DNA of 64,000 nt from Epiperipatus broadwayi (lineage: Eukaryota > Onychophora > Udeonychophora > Euonychophora > Peripatidae). The notes below the pieces were generated by a model that had not been told where the DNA came from, ran no database searches, and saw only the letters and a program-made list of their open reading frames with translations. Each line of letters opens with the position of its first letter. Position 1 is the stretch's first letter. Position numbers and translations under genes: made by a program. The stretch lies in NCBI GenBank assembly GCA_028023455.1, contig JAQFVV010000205.1, positions 622,001 through 686,000 on the forward strand, written 5' to 3'. Below, in pieces: positions 24,311 to 35,854 of the stretch.

Positions 24311-25724
24311 TGATATTAGAATTGGTTTATATCCTATCTTTAAAAAATGTGTATCAATTTCACTGTTCTTCCTTATTTAGGCTTTCCGATGTTTTCTGTT
24401 GAGTTTAACCTAATGCCTTCCTGATGCAGGATAAGTACATTTCTTATTTAATTTTTTGGGAGAAAAAACAATCTCAAAAAGCAATATCCATACTGAGCAG
24501 AAAAGCTAGAAGATTTATTTTATCTACTTATCTATTTAAAGATTTATTTATACTTTAGTTATTTTTCGATAGTGAAACTTCCTAATGCTACATGGTAGTC
24601 TTGAAAACAATATCTCATAACTTTCTCATATATTTACCTGTGTTTCCAAAAGCAGTTATCTTACCACAACTTCAGAGCCATCTACTGTAAACTTGAGTAA
24701 ACAATGGACACTTGGTGATAAAGTTTTGGGATTTTATATGTTATGTTCAATGAATACTAAAGCTTATAGTGAATAGTTTTAGAGGTGAATGAAAATAATT
24801 GTTCTTGGAAGCATATGAGTAAGTCATATGATATTGTAGGTATTAACAATCTTAGCTAAACAACAGACGGGGCCTATAATCATCATAAACTGAAATCTCT
24901 AAGATATATAAAAACTGATTGATGTCAGATCTGTATAGCTCCGCAAGTCATTTATTATCTTTAATAATAAAAGAAACAGAAGATGGTTGTTAAATGCATA
25001 AATGTAGTAGTTCTGGGTTTGGATCTTAGTCTTTACTGATGAAAGAAAAACTTCTGACCAATATGGAGATGCAAATTTTAAACAACATTCAATCTGTTGT
25101 TCATCGTTTATTAAAGCTTTTGGCAAATGACTCCAGAGCAGAATGAATATAACTGCTCTTGGAAATATCCAGCAGTATTATTACTGCATGATTATAACTT
25201 TATAAGTTTTCTGATTGAGTCACTTCAGTTTGAGATACACCCAGAATTCTGAAGTAGTAATCATTTACAAGCCTCTACTAACAAACTTTCTATGCAACAG
25301 TGGGCAATTTAATAATTTTATATAGACTAATATGTGCTGATTGTCCATCTTTAGTAGAAAACACTTTTATGTAGGAAGTACCCTCTTTTAATTTCTTTTT
25401 GCTATTTGAAGCTAATAGCTCAGAATACTGGTATGTTTCTTATAATCAGGAATTGAATGAGAACCTTTTGTTCATCTGCAAGCAAGTTTACCACAAGCCA
25501 ATCACTCACTTTATTTTATGGAGTAGGTAAAATATGCAATTTGTGATATATATTTCTCGGAGAATACTAATGGGTATGCATACAGTACATCAATTTTATT
25601 TTAAAATTTTCACAAATATGTATAATATAAATGTAGATTAGTGTAATTTTTAATTTGAATGTAGTGCCTCTAGCATAAGTTGTATCACATGTTTATCCAT
25701 TTTGATACACACCCTGTTAAAACA
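24311..25724. other. AT-rich spacer with an old dispersed repeat
   Basis: 24,640-24,720 (cttcagagccatctactgta and flanks) matches 740-810 and 27,880-27,935. The minus-strand frame at 24,899-25,126 is unrecognised. No other feature. Confidence 0.45.
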
Positions 25725-26215
25725 GTAGAAAACTCCTCATACATTAGTGCCACCCAGAACAAGCTTTAGTAATCAATGGATGGCAAGAAGGTTTGTGCAT
25801 AAAAGCCCTATTTAATGCCTACCAATATCCCCAAACTAGTTTCTAATTTATGATTTTCATCAATGTGGGGCCTTAGTTCTGAGAGCACTGCATTTAAATC
25901 TTAAAATTGAATGCTTTATAATTAACTAAATAGGTAAAAGGTGACTTCTGGAGAATTGTATTGGATTTAAGATCTGAAGCGCAGTGCTTTTAATCCAAAG
26001 TTCCTCACTGATGAAAGCTATAAGCTAGAAAATAATCTGGAAGTATCAGATAAGTATAATATGCACAAATCTTGAATCCAGTGATTATTAAGGTTTGCAC
26101 TAGATGGCAATACTGTATGGAGAGTTTCTCTGGGCATAATCATTGAGAGATTCATGACTCCATTTAAGGAGAAGCTACAGTACATCATATCACATGACAT
26201 CACATTACTGTTTTA
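25725..26215. mobile_element. Family A foldback fused to LINE 3' UTR
   Basis: Left arm 25,729-25,915 is inverted family A (minus), with a hammerhead-like motif at 25,827-25,870. Right arm 25,930-26,130 is forward family A, with a second motif at 26,000-26,045 (cctcactgatgaaagctata agctagaaaa). The right arm ends with gcactagatggcaatactgt atggagag and passes directly into tctgggcataatcattgagagattcatgac... , the L2/CR1-like LINE 3' UTR also at 49,125-49,200. Confidence 0.78.
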
Positions 26216-26389
26216 TAGAAATAATTTAGTGATAAAAGGAAAAATATGCTTATGAGTTTGAAAAAGAAAAAAAATAGGTTTATTTTTAGTTCTTACTTAT
26301 AGATCTTAGTTTTGGATATTTAACAGGTGAATAAAACAAAATACTCAACAAAGTTTTCAGAGGTAAGAAGGAACCCAAAGCAAAATACT

Positions 26390-26605
26390 TGTGTTAGAGA
26401 TCAAATAAGTATCAGCATCATCTTTGAAAGAATTTTGAGACTGAAATGAAGTTGGAATGGATATATTTCTAGAGAAAATGGCAATGGGTGAACAGATGAA
26501 GTTTTAAACTGGATCTTAGAGATTTGACAAAAATCTAAAAGAAATCATATCTAGGGTGGATTGATAAAATGAGAAAGTTTGTTCGGTGATGCGGAGAAGG
26601 AAAAT
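26390..26605 (+). mobile_element. RTE-like LINE carboxy-terminal tail
   Basis: The plus strand gives a degenerate ERILRLK.SWNGYISRENG...DEVLNWI...K..KRNH block, the same tail type as at 35,440-35,600. Stops interrupt it. Confidence 0.5.
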
Positions 26606-27139
26606 AATAAAACAGTTTTTAAAACTGACCAATAAGAGTATTGATATTAGCAAACTAGTTTTAATAAAACATATGTTTTATGGAGAATAAAACACTAAGT
26701 GAATTTTTATTACACCAAGTAACTTACTGTTATGGGTAAATTCTTTCCACTGTGCATCAACTGAAGCTTGACTGCAAAAAAATAGTTTTTATTGCATTTT
26801 TCAATGCACAAAATAGCATTTTCATAAATATCTCCAACAGAAATTAAATGACAGTAATTTTGATCAGAAGATGGGAATTTGTATGGATACCAATTTCTAG
26901 ACTATATTAAGCACAGCGATGAAAATGTTTTTTATAATTAAATAAATCCTCATAACATCACTATTACATCAATCTCAGAATAATTCACATTAATATACTG
27001 ATTCAAAGATAATTAGAGTATTTTCCCCATGATTGTAAAGTTATGAAACTCCTTTTAGAATTTCTTCACTCTTCTGTATCTTTTTTCCAATCATTACTAG
27101 GTCCCTTCTGTTGGTCTTTCTTAATATCATATTATTAGT
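26606..27139. other. AT-rich spacer
   Basis: Nothing supportable seen. Confidence 0.45.
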
Positions 27140-27440
27140 ATCATCCAGATGGTATAACTCAGTCTTAGTGTGATATATTTAGGAGCTAAAAGTCCCTACA
27201 CTGAAGCCACTTATACTCTGATGCTTAAAAATCACATGATCTTTTGGGTAATGAATTATTTGATACTTTTGTCCTATGCTGTTTATGGTAATAAAAGAAT
27301 TAAGGACATAGAATTAAATGCCTTTGGATCGAAACTCAACTTGCTACTTCTAAGGCTTTGAATATCACATGACTTCCCCAGTAACTAATTATTCAATTAT
27401 TATTTTTGCTTCATGCAGTGTTAATAGGGTAGGCTTAAAG
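27140..27440 (+). repeat. tRNA-like tandem repeat family, two to three units
   Basis: Units end in a conserved block of the form gcttgaatatcacatgactt cccnagtaactaat(t/c)att, here near 27,228 and 27,358. An A-box-like segment (tggtataactcag) opens the first unit. Same family as 28,390-28,990 and 30,380-30,945. Confidence 0.6.
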
Positions 27441-28389
27441 ACTAAAGGTTACTAATTAAATTGCCATTTTTGATGCTATGATCTCCATGCAGATTAATGA
27501 TTTGATGATTTTATTTTTGAATCTACAAATGCAAAATAAGAATTATGTTGATGAAAATCAAATCAACATATAAAATATTATTTAAACTGTGTGGCAAAAA
27601 GCAGTCTTCATGAAGCATTGTTGCATTATGTGTCAAAGAGTTGACAAACATATATCGTAAAGAATGAAATTTGTCTTGACATCACCTAATACATAAATGC
27701 ACACATACATCTTTAATGCATCTTAAAAACATACAGCTCATGAAAGTTTATAGTATAACTATAAATGTTGACTTTTTAGCATAAATTTTGGTAAGAAAAT
27801 AGCAATCAAAATCCTTATTACTAATATCATAACTATATCATATGATTTAAATACTTGAAAGAGAAGCTTTCTTCACCTTAGATTTAGAGCCATCTATTGT
27901 AGTCTTGAGTAACCAATGAACTAAATTGTAACTTTGAATACTAGTCATTACTAATAAAGGAAAAGCTAAAAACCAGCATGTGATAGAAATAATATACTCT
28001 TTTATCATATAGTACATTAATTTCTCAATCTTACAATAGGTGACACTAGAATAGAATGAAGAAAACTGCTTTTGGATGTAGAAACTGAATACTCCGTAAG
28101 TTTTCTTCAGACAGAGAACTTAATATTTATATATATCCATAATAAAAATTTAAAAAAAAAGTAAAAAGAATACAATTCAAATTTAAAAAAAAGGGGGGAG
28201 AAGGAAATAAAAATTTCACCAGTAAGATATTTAACTGTCAGAAAAAAAATCTGCTAACCGCTTAAACAAATGATATTTGAATAATGTTATCAGGATTTGA
28301 ACTTGAACTGTGATATAACATGAAAAGAGAAACAAAAAAAAGTCTAAGTAAGTGAAACATAAAAAAGGGAAATGCATTCATTCTGTGAA
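27441..28389. other. AT-rich spacer
   Basis: An old dispersed repeat lies at 27,880-27,935 (see 24,311). No gene seen. Confidence 0.4.
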
Positions 28390-28990
28390 GATTAATTCTG
28401 TAATGAGAGCAGTGAATACAAGAACTAAAGTTATTGGATTAATATTCAAATTGCTTCTCTCCTGGTGCTTGAATATCATATGATCTTCTGAGTAACTAAT
28501 CATTCATTTATTATGTTTTCTAAGTGAGATGAATTCAAGACATTTATGTTTCTGAATTAAAGTTCAACTTATTACTTCTAAAGCTTAAATAACACATGAC
28601 CTCCTGAATAACTAACCATTCAATTACTATGCTTTTCTAGTGCAATGGTAAACTCAATTAAAGATTTTTGGATTAAACCTCAACCTGTTACTTCTTACTT
28701 GAATGCCATATGATCTCCTAAGTAACTAACTATTCAATTATTATGCTTATCCAATCTGACTGTGATGTGGGAAGAGAAATCAAATGCCCAAAATTCACTT
28801 CTAGTGCTTTAATGTCACATGGCCTCCTGAGTAACTAAACATTTAATTACTATTTGCTCTATGAGCTTAAGATCTGTAATGAGATGATGAGTAACAGCTA
28901 AAGTTTCTGGATTGACTTTAACTGTGATGAAAAGTTTTTAAAAATCACTATTTAGACAGCTAAATGAATCACCATGTATCACATTGGTAC
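28390..28990 (+). repeat. Array of ~108-119-bp tRNA-like units
   Basis: At least four units end in near-identical blocks: tgaatatcatatgatcttct gagtaactaatcattca (28,472), aataacacatgacctcctga (28,588), tgaatgccatatgatctcct (28,702), taatgtcacatggcctcctg (28,810). The distance between blocks is about 108-117 bp. Upstream parts carry worn pol III-like boxes (gtgcaatggtaaactca). Confidence 0.7.
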
Positions 28991-29299
28991 TTAAAAATCA
29001 TGTGACTAAACACATTACCCAGTTGATAAATGAATAAATGTATTGTACTTGTTGCATGTTTTTGACAGATACCCTTGACAATGCTAAATTAAAAGTATAT
29101 AAAGTTTACTTAGTTGTAAATATATAAAAAATAATCCTTATTCTAAAAATAAATATTAATCCAGCTTTAATACGTTATAATTTAAAAAAGATAATTTAAA
29201 ATTACGAATTTATTTTGAGTTCAGCAATAGATTTAATATATATGCTGTACTATGTTCTTAAATATCAGAATTTATAATAAAACTATAAATATACTAGAC

Positions 29300-29595
29300 A
29301 TAGAAAACAAGTATTAATTAATGCTTACATAAATACTTGGACACCTAATAAAAGAGCAACTCAGAGACTTTCAATAAAAATATGAAGATATAATATTATA
29401 TTAGGAGTACAAAAAGAGATTGAAAATGAAATACGTACATGAGAGATCAAACAGACATCACTTATATTGGAAAAATATCAAAAAATTGAAATGGAAACAA
29501 GACAGGATATATTGCTAGAAGTGATAATAATAGATGGATGTGATTGTTATAGATAATAACAGATCTAGAAAGAGACAACTTACTAGGGCTTATTT
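29300..29595 (+). mobile_element. RTE-like LINE carboxy-terminal tail
   Basis: The plus strand encodes, in two frames, a TPNKRATQRLS...LGVQKEIENEI block followed by a KYQKLKWK...RSDNNRWM-like block, the order expected in the RTE tail. Stops and frameshifts are present. Confidence 0.6.
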
Positions 29596-30379
29596 TTTGG
29601 TTGTCTTATTTTCAGCAGTAGTAATTTTGAAAATCACTTGAAGTGCCTTACTTTTATTTTTATCAATAATTATTTTAATCCTTTCATAGTTTTATATTTT
29701 TTTGACAGTGCTACTTTTTATTTAATTTCTAAAAATTTGAATTTTTTTTTTTAGAAATATAAGTTAATGAAAATTTCAACTTTGGAAATATATAAAAAAA
29801 AACTTAATAAACAAAAGTATATAAGCAGAAAAATAGCTTTTATTATTGTATTCGATTGCTAAGATTGCCAATTCAAAATGTTTACCACTCCATTTCTAAA
29901 ACTGAATGATTGTTGATTATTAGGATTGCACAAAGTGACAAAATTCTGTTTTAAAATTTAAAATTCTATTTATAATTATTAAAGAAATAGTAAAAAAAAT
30001 AACTACTATGGTAATTATAAAGTTGTTCCTTTTTTTAGCCAACCTGACATTTTGCTAGCAGATATCCTCCCAAGCATCTATTAATTTCATGGTTATTTTT
30101 TAAAATCCACTGTAAGAGCTTTGTATTTTTTTTTTACAATGAAATTTATAACAGTACTAAAAAAAACTATAATTGAGAATGTTTTTTTTTAAAAGCTGAA
30201 AGCAAAAGTAAGATTAATTTCACTTTCGATACATAAAGGGCAAAGAGAAAGGGAGTATATTTCTCTTTAAACTGTGTAGCAGAATTACAATTGCAATAGA
30301 CTATTAGATCAATCTTTTCTACTAAACTTTTTGATATATATTAATACCTTCTCTGAAACAGTTTAGACATAAGATTAAA
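29596..30379. other. AT-rich spacer
   Basis: Poly(T) and poly(A) runs only. No gene seen. Confidence 0.5.
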
Positions 30380-30945
30380 GGCATATAGGGTAGCACAGTG
30401 CTAGACCTATCTCTATTTCTGTCAATTCCAGGACTCAAAAATCTTATAAACACCTGAGCAATAAACATTTAATTATAATATCCTGCAGAGGCAGATTTTT
30501 GAGCTCAAGACCCATGGATGGGGCTTGAATTCTTATAAGGGTCTAAGTTATAAAATATTTGATTATTCTTTGCTCTGGATGGTTTAGTGCAACAAAAGAG
30601 TTGCAGACTCTGGTGTTCAAAGTCTATAGATTGCAGTTTAATTCTGACACTTAAATGTCATATGACCTCCCAAGCATTAAACCATTTGATTATTTTGCTC
30701 TGTATAGTTTAGTACAATGGTAAAGTTGTACACCCTAAAACTGAAAGTCCATGAATTGAAATTAATTCTGACACTTAAACATCATATGACCTCCCAAGCA
30801 TCAACCCATTTGATTTTTTTGCCTGCATGCTTTAGTGCAGTGGTAGAGTGGCAAACTCTGGAGTTGAAAGTCCATGAATTACAGCTTAGTTTGAACTTCA
30901 TGCAAACTCCTTAGCAGCAAACTATTTAATCATTCCTTTTTTAAA
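30380..30945 (+). repeat. Array of 124-125-bp tRNA-like units
   Basis: Unit starts gctctggatggtttagtgca (30,572), gctctgtatagtttagtaca (30,697) and gcctgcatgctttagtgcag (30,821) are 125 and 124 bp apart, and older units extend upstream to about 30,380. Each has an A-box-like gtttagtgcaatggtagagt, a ~gaactgaaagtccat middle and a weak B-box, then acatcatatgacctcccaag. It is a tandemly amplified, tRNA-derived repeat. Confidence 0.7.
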
Positions 30946-31080
30946 ACCAGCATCAGAAAAGAATTAAGTCTTTAAATCATTGCTATAACTTAAATGCTAT
31001 AACTATTATTGAGGGATATATGATTCCATATGTAAAATATATAATTATACCCTCAAAATTATTTAACCCATAGTTAAATA

Positions 31081-31750
31081 ATTGGAACTTTATGAATGTT
31101 TAAATGCCAGAGTATGGACAAAACATATTGTTAAAGGAAATGATAATAGATGGACAATTGAGGTTTTAAATTGTATTCCAAAAGATTATAAAGGACCTAG
31201 AAACAGACTTCATGTGAGATGGATGGATTATATTGTGAAGAAGGATCGAAGATAATTTATCCAAAGTAGATCGATAATAATTAAAAAATTATGATTAAAT
31301 GATATCTAATTAAGATTAAAACTTGTTCGAGTACTTCTTTCATATGCGAACCAATGGGCTATCGGTCAATATAAGAATATCTAGACAGTATCCTCAAAAT
31401 AATACATTTCTAGAAAAATCTTCATAATTTAGTAATTATTACACCCACCCAGGGCTAAATAAGTGGAACTTCATTAATGTTTAAATGCCAGGGATGAACT
31501 AAACATATTGTTAAAAAATGATAATAGATGCACAGTTGAAATTTTAAATTGAATCCCGGGAGATTACAAAAGACCTAGAAAGAGACCTCATATGAAATGT
31601 ATGAATTAGTTAAAAGGATCGAAAAAAATCCCAAGTGTTTCGATAATAATTAAAAATGATAATTATAATGACGTCTAATTTAAGATTAAAACTTTTCAAG
31701 TACTAGTTTCATATGGAAACCATTCGACTATCGATCAGTACAAGAATGTC
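31081..31750 (+). mobile_element. Tandemly duplicated RTE-like LINE tail
   Basis: Two copies of a ~360-bp segment (starting at 31,086 and 31,447) each encode a TKHIVK.NDNRWTIEVLN.IP.DYK.P...H.RWMD tail. The first copy keeps this frame almost intact. Both continue into a shared 3' region (tctaattaagattaaaact, then tatcggtcaatataagaatat). No RT portion is attached. Confidence 0.7.
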
Positions 31751-32238
31751 TAGCCATTTTTAGTTATATGGTAAAAGCAATAAAACTCAATAACTGGCTG
31801 TGGTGAGTTTCCCGTCGTAGTTGTTTTCGGAACAACTGGAGAAAGATTGTTTATTCCGAGGCTTATCTATAAGTATTAATATAGGTTCTCCCTATCATAT
31901 TTTAATAATAATAAAAAAATGCTATAATTCTATACGAAACTAATTTTGCTTACTTCAGAATGAAGAAAAGCTATTAACGGCTTTTAATATATTTTAAAAT
32001 AATCATTGAAACCAATTTACGCGATCGCTTTACTTTTTAAATTAATTGCATGTGGAATTTAAACTTGTGATGGAAAAGATCGCGGGAGATTGAAAACGAT
32101 GGGTTTTTTTAAAAATCGAATCAAGTAAATAAATAATCACTGATACTGTTAAAAATAAAAATTTAATTGAATATATTTACATTTTATTTTCTTCTGTTAT
32201 ATAATCATTCATTTATATTTTTTCTTTACATATACACA
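31751..32238. other. AT-rich spacer
   Basis: Nothing supportable seen. Confidence 0.45.
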
Positions 32239-32290
32239 CTCTTTCTCTTTCCTTCCTTCCTCCATCTCCCTCTTCCTTCCTCCCTCTTAC
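32239..32290 (+). repeat. Polypyrimidine tract
   Basis: A C/T run of about 50 bp with ccttcctt and cctcc units. Confidence 0.8.
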
Positions 32291-32344
32291 AATATATACA
32301 ATCAATATCAAACATCCACATAAAATAATTAAATAATCTAAAGC

Positions 32345-32455
32345 TGTTATTACTCGGGAGGTGCCGGAACTAGAATCGATCCGAAAGACCGTATGCTCCA
32401 GAATCTGATATTCTGCTATTGCACTAACCCATAAAGGACCACTCTGCAGAGGATA
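32345..32455 (-). repeat. Degenerate tRNA-like segment, antisense
   Basis: On the minus strand, ggtcctttatgggttagtgc aatagcag resembles a tRNA 5' half with an A box, and cggatcgattctagttccgg resembles a T-arm with a B box. The middle is too long for a normal cloverleaf. Probably an old SINE. Confidence 0.4.
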
Positions 32456-32512
32456 TTCGTAATTTGATAATAATTATTGTTTTTTTTTTTTACATTTAAC
32501 TTTTATGTCTAA

Positions 32513-32865
32513 AAGTCATTCCATTTCCTGTCACGTGTGGGTTCCATTATTAGGCCGTATCAGATAGGCTTATGAAATACCTCCTCTCATCTCAGGCCAT
32601 GAATATGGGTTTAAGTATTAAATGAATACTAGATAGTTTTAAATTAAATTATATTCCGTACTTTAGAGTTTGTCTATTTTCTTTACATATTATAATGCAA
32701 AACAGACAAGCTCTCGAATACAAAGAACTTCCTTTTGTACAGATTAACATGCTTTCAGTACTAAACCCATATTCATGGCTTTAGATGGGGAGGCGGTAAT
32801 TCAGCCTGCCGTTTAAATTGTGCTTTCAAAGACCTCCTTAGGTAGCAGATAATGGAATGACATTT
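32513..32865. mobile_element. Foldback element
   Basis: The inverted ends aaaagtcattccat (32,510) and aatggaatgacattt (32,849) enclose longer inverted segments: ccatgaatatgggtttaagta near 32,600 against agtactaaacccatattcat near 32,760. No open frame. The interior stem is interrupted. Confidence 0.55.
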
Positions 32866-33839
32866 AGATAGGAAAATTAATAGTAAATAAACTATAACTG
32901 TTGTCGAACTATGAATATCCCCTGTTGTTTTATAGAACAAGATGTCTGCTCATCAAAGATGAAGTATTGTTTGAATACAAAAACTTCTCTATCCACTCTT
33001 TTAATTCTATCTCTTATTCCCTCACCATTTCTCTTTTTCTATCATTATCATCTGAAGTCAGTTAGGTTATTATGGAACCTGATCCCGAATCTCTCATTTC
33101 ATTAGTTATATCTATGCAATTTGGGTAACCATATTATCGTTATTGCTCAAGTTTCTTCTGATTCATAAGTAATAAACTATTCAATTAATTAATTATGGAT
33201 GCGGAAAGTTACTCTTTTTTCGGTGTGTTTGCAATTAGGTATAAATCTTAGTGTTGGGAAAACAGTGAGGGATATGAACCAATTTAAAAGATATGCAATC
33301 ATGCATTATGCTATATAAACAATATCATGAGACATTCAGTTATTCCATAAAGTTTTACTATTTGAGTCCATTACTCTTCCTTGATACTAAACTACACATG
33401 CAAAAATTATATCATGTAAACATCAGAGCACTCTAGTGGCAGACTGAGAATTAAACATTTGCATTCAATTAGTCTGAAAGAACTTTATTTTATATTAATA
33501 ATAACCCACTCATCAGTGAGTATGACCATCCCAATCCAAAAAATAAAAAAATGAGTAGATTTGGGTAGGATATTAATTTTTAAAGATAGAGATAGTTTCT
33601 ATATGAAAATAATTATTAATAAGAAATGAATATTCAATATTAAAAATAAGAAACATGTTAAATAAAATCTATAAAAGAGTATCCAGTAAGAAATGTAAAT
33701 ATATTTATAAAATGGATAGATGACTACCTAATGTACAATATAATATTAATAAATAAAGCAAAGAAAAAGCTAGTTAAAATAATCTCTACTAAATAAAATT
33801 TATTAAAAAAAGAATTGAGAATTAAGTAACTCTTATTAT
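32866..33839. other. AT-rich spacer
   Basis: The plus-strand frame at 32,911-33,105 is unrecognised. Nothing else supported. Confidence 0.4.
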
Positions 33840-33886
33840 CTAATGAGCTTGCCAGTAGCTATTAACAAGCTTTCAGAATATCTGTA

Positions 33887-33918
33887 ACCCCAGACCGGTT
33901 TCTGCTTCTGTGAGGTGC
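33887..33918 (-). ncRNA. Hammerhead-like remnant, family B (minus copy)
   Basis: Stem I pairs ACCUCA (33,916-33,911) with UGGGGU (33,892-33,887). GAA is followed by the perfect palindrome ACCGGU as stem III and then C at 33,893 as the predicted cleavage position. The CUGANGA box and half of stem II are deleted, so it cannot be active. Confidence 0.5.
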
Positions 33919-34330
33919 TAGGATATTCAAGCACTAGATTTAAAATACTAGGTCAAGCCCAACACTTTATCAAATGATTAACTATTAAGTAGAAAATCTG
34001 AAATTTTCAGACATCCATATGTTTTCAAATCCAGCTATGTAGCTTAAGTAGCCATATGGTACTGAATTAAATTCAGATACAACATATATTAAGAACTTAA
34101 GCAATATAAAATCACCAAAGCCTTAATAGCAAAAAATATAATTGAAAGAAATTAAGTCATGTATCACATGACCTAATTTAACAAGCTTTTATTACAAATG
34201 TTATCTATTGAGCTTGCCCATAGCTCTTAACAAACTTTTCCGAATATCCCCAACCCCAGAGCAGTTTTTGTTTCTGGCTTCCTCACAGAGGTGACCTGGT
34301 ATTTTAAATCTAATGCTTGAATATCCTAGC

Positions 34331-34370
34331 ATCTCACTGAGGAAGTCAGAAGCAGAAACTGGTCTGGGGT
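34331..34370 (+). ncRNA. Hammerhead ribozyme-like motif, family B (plus copy)
   Basis: In order: AUCUCA (34,331-34,336), CUGAGGA (34,337-34,343), a short stem-loop AGUCAGAAGCA, GAA (34,355-34,357), ACUGGU as a 2-3-bp stem III, C at 34,364, and UGGGGU (34,365-34,370), which pairs with AUCUCA. The invariant CUGANGA and GAAA are intact. Stem II is weak (two pairs, with A facing A where G10.1-C11.1 is expected), so activity is uncertain. Confidence 0.55.
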
Positions 34371-35184
34371 TAGGGATATTCTGAAAAAGTTGTTTAAGAG
34401 CTATTGGTAAACTCAGTAGATAATATTTATAATACAAGCTTTGTTAAATTGGGTCATGTCATATATGACTTGATTTCTTTGCAATTATAGACTGTGGTGA
34501 TTTTATATTGCTAAAGCTACTAATATATGGTATATCCAAACTTAGTTCAGTCTGATATGGATATTTTAGATAGCTGGATTTGAAGACATATGGATGTCTG
34601 AAAATTTCAGATTTTCCACTTAATAGTTAAATTTTAGATAAAGTGCTGGGCTTGACCTGGTATTTTAAATCTAATGCTTGAATATCCTAGCACCTTACTG
34701 AGGAAGCCAGAAGCAGAAACTGATATGGAGTTAAGGATATTCTGAAAAGCTTGTTAAGAGCTATTGGCAAGCTCATTAGATAACCTTTGTAATACAAGCT
34801 TGTTAAATTAGGTCATGTGATATATGATTTGATTTCTTTGCAATTAAATAATTCTTGTCATATAAATTTCTGGTGCTATCCAATTTTGTATATTCTATTA
34901 ACTATTTATTACAATGCTTATATATTGTTTGTGATTTAATGGCATGGGGGAATTGTAGACTATGGTAATCAAAGATTTTGGGTTATGGCTCCATATCACT
35001 TTTGGGATTTGAACTTATGAATCCCAAATAATAATAAAAAAACATTTGACTATTTTTTTGAAAAAAAAAGTTACATTAATTAATAAGTTATGTTTGTTAT
35101 AAAACATATTAGAGATTTAAAAAGTGAAAAAAAAAATTATTATTCTACTGTTAATTACCTAATATTTTACCCAAATTAAATATT

Positions 35185-35645
35185 ATTGTTGCCAGTTATT
35201 GCTTACAGATCTGAGACTTGGAAACTTAACAGAACAGCAATACAAAGACTTCAAACTACTCAATAAAGTATGAAGAGATACATGCTAGAAGAAGTAAAAA
35301 GAGATAAAGAGAGGTATTGCAGCCGCCATGCAAGCAAGTAGTTGGTTGCAGACGGTTGTGGGTTCGCGTCCTGGCCGATGCTATGACACATGGAAAAGAA
35401 ATACATAGATAAAAGAATAAATAAATGTCAGTGAAAGAATTAGAAGACTAAAACGAAGCTGGGCTGGACACAGTTTTAGAAGAGATGATAAATGAATATT
35501 TGAAATTGGTTTCCCCAAAAATGTAAGATCTAGAAAGAAATATATGAGATGGATGGATAAAATTAGAAGTTTGTTAGTATGTTATGTTTAATCAGAGAAA
35601 CGATTGAACTTGGTCGTTTATTCAGCAGATCAATAATGCTTGAAA
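35185..35645 (+). mobile_element. RTE-like LINE fragment split by a SINE
   Basis: Before the SINE the plus strand encodes a YRSETWKLNRTAIQRLQTTQ block (RT connection region) and a KRYMLEEVKRDKER block. After it comes SERIRRLKRSWAGHSFRRDD, then a SRKKYMRWMDKIRSLL-like tail. The order is that of an RTE-type ORF2 end. Only minor frame damage is visible apart from the insertion. Confidence 0.75.
35320..35420 (+). mobile_element. tRNA-derived SINE nested in LINE
   Basis: The body gccgccatgcaagcaagtag ... gtgggttcgcgtcctggccg atgctatgacacatgg matches the SINEs at 1427 and 49,760 from the anticodon arm to the tail, with a good B box (gggttcgcgtcctgg). An imperfect direct repeat (agataaagaga at 35,304, agataaaagaa at 35,407) may be the target duplication. 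Confidence 0.75.
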
Positions 35646-35854
35646 ATAATAACTGATATTGACAATTAATGACTATAAATTAGGCTTTTCTATAGATGGA
35701 CTATATAGAAAGACCTGCAACAATGAAGGTTTATATAGCAAACAAATACTTTTTTTGACTAAATTAAGAATGCAAATATTTAAAAATTAAAAAGAAAAAA
35801 AAATGCCTTTAATATCCTTTTTCTTTTCAAATTTTTATTTTATGAGCCAATTTT

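Larger units (their letters stand above)
33840..34850. mobile_element. Family B retrozyme-like locus: inverted pair of tandem dimers
   Basis: The right half (34,292-34,850) is a direct tandem: the block tgacctggtattttaaatct starts at 34,292 and again at 34,653, a 361-bp period. The left half (33,840-34,290) is the same sequence in opposite orientation, also about 1.2 units. Hammerhead-like motifs lie at 34,331-34,370 and ~34,691-34,731 (plus) and at 33,887-33,918 and ~34,236-34,292 (minus). Non-coding. Tandem dimers with a type I hammerhead about 360 nt apart match the known layout of metazoan retrozymes. That this is one is inference. Confidence 0.75.
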
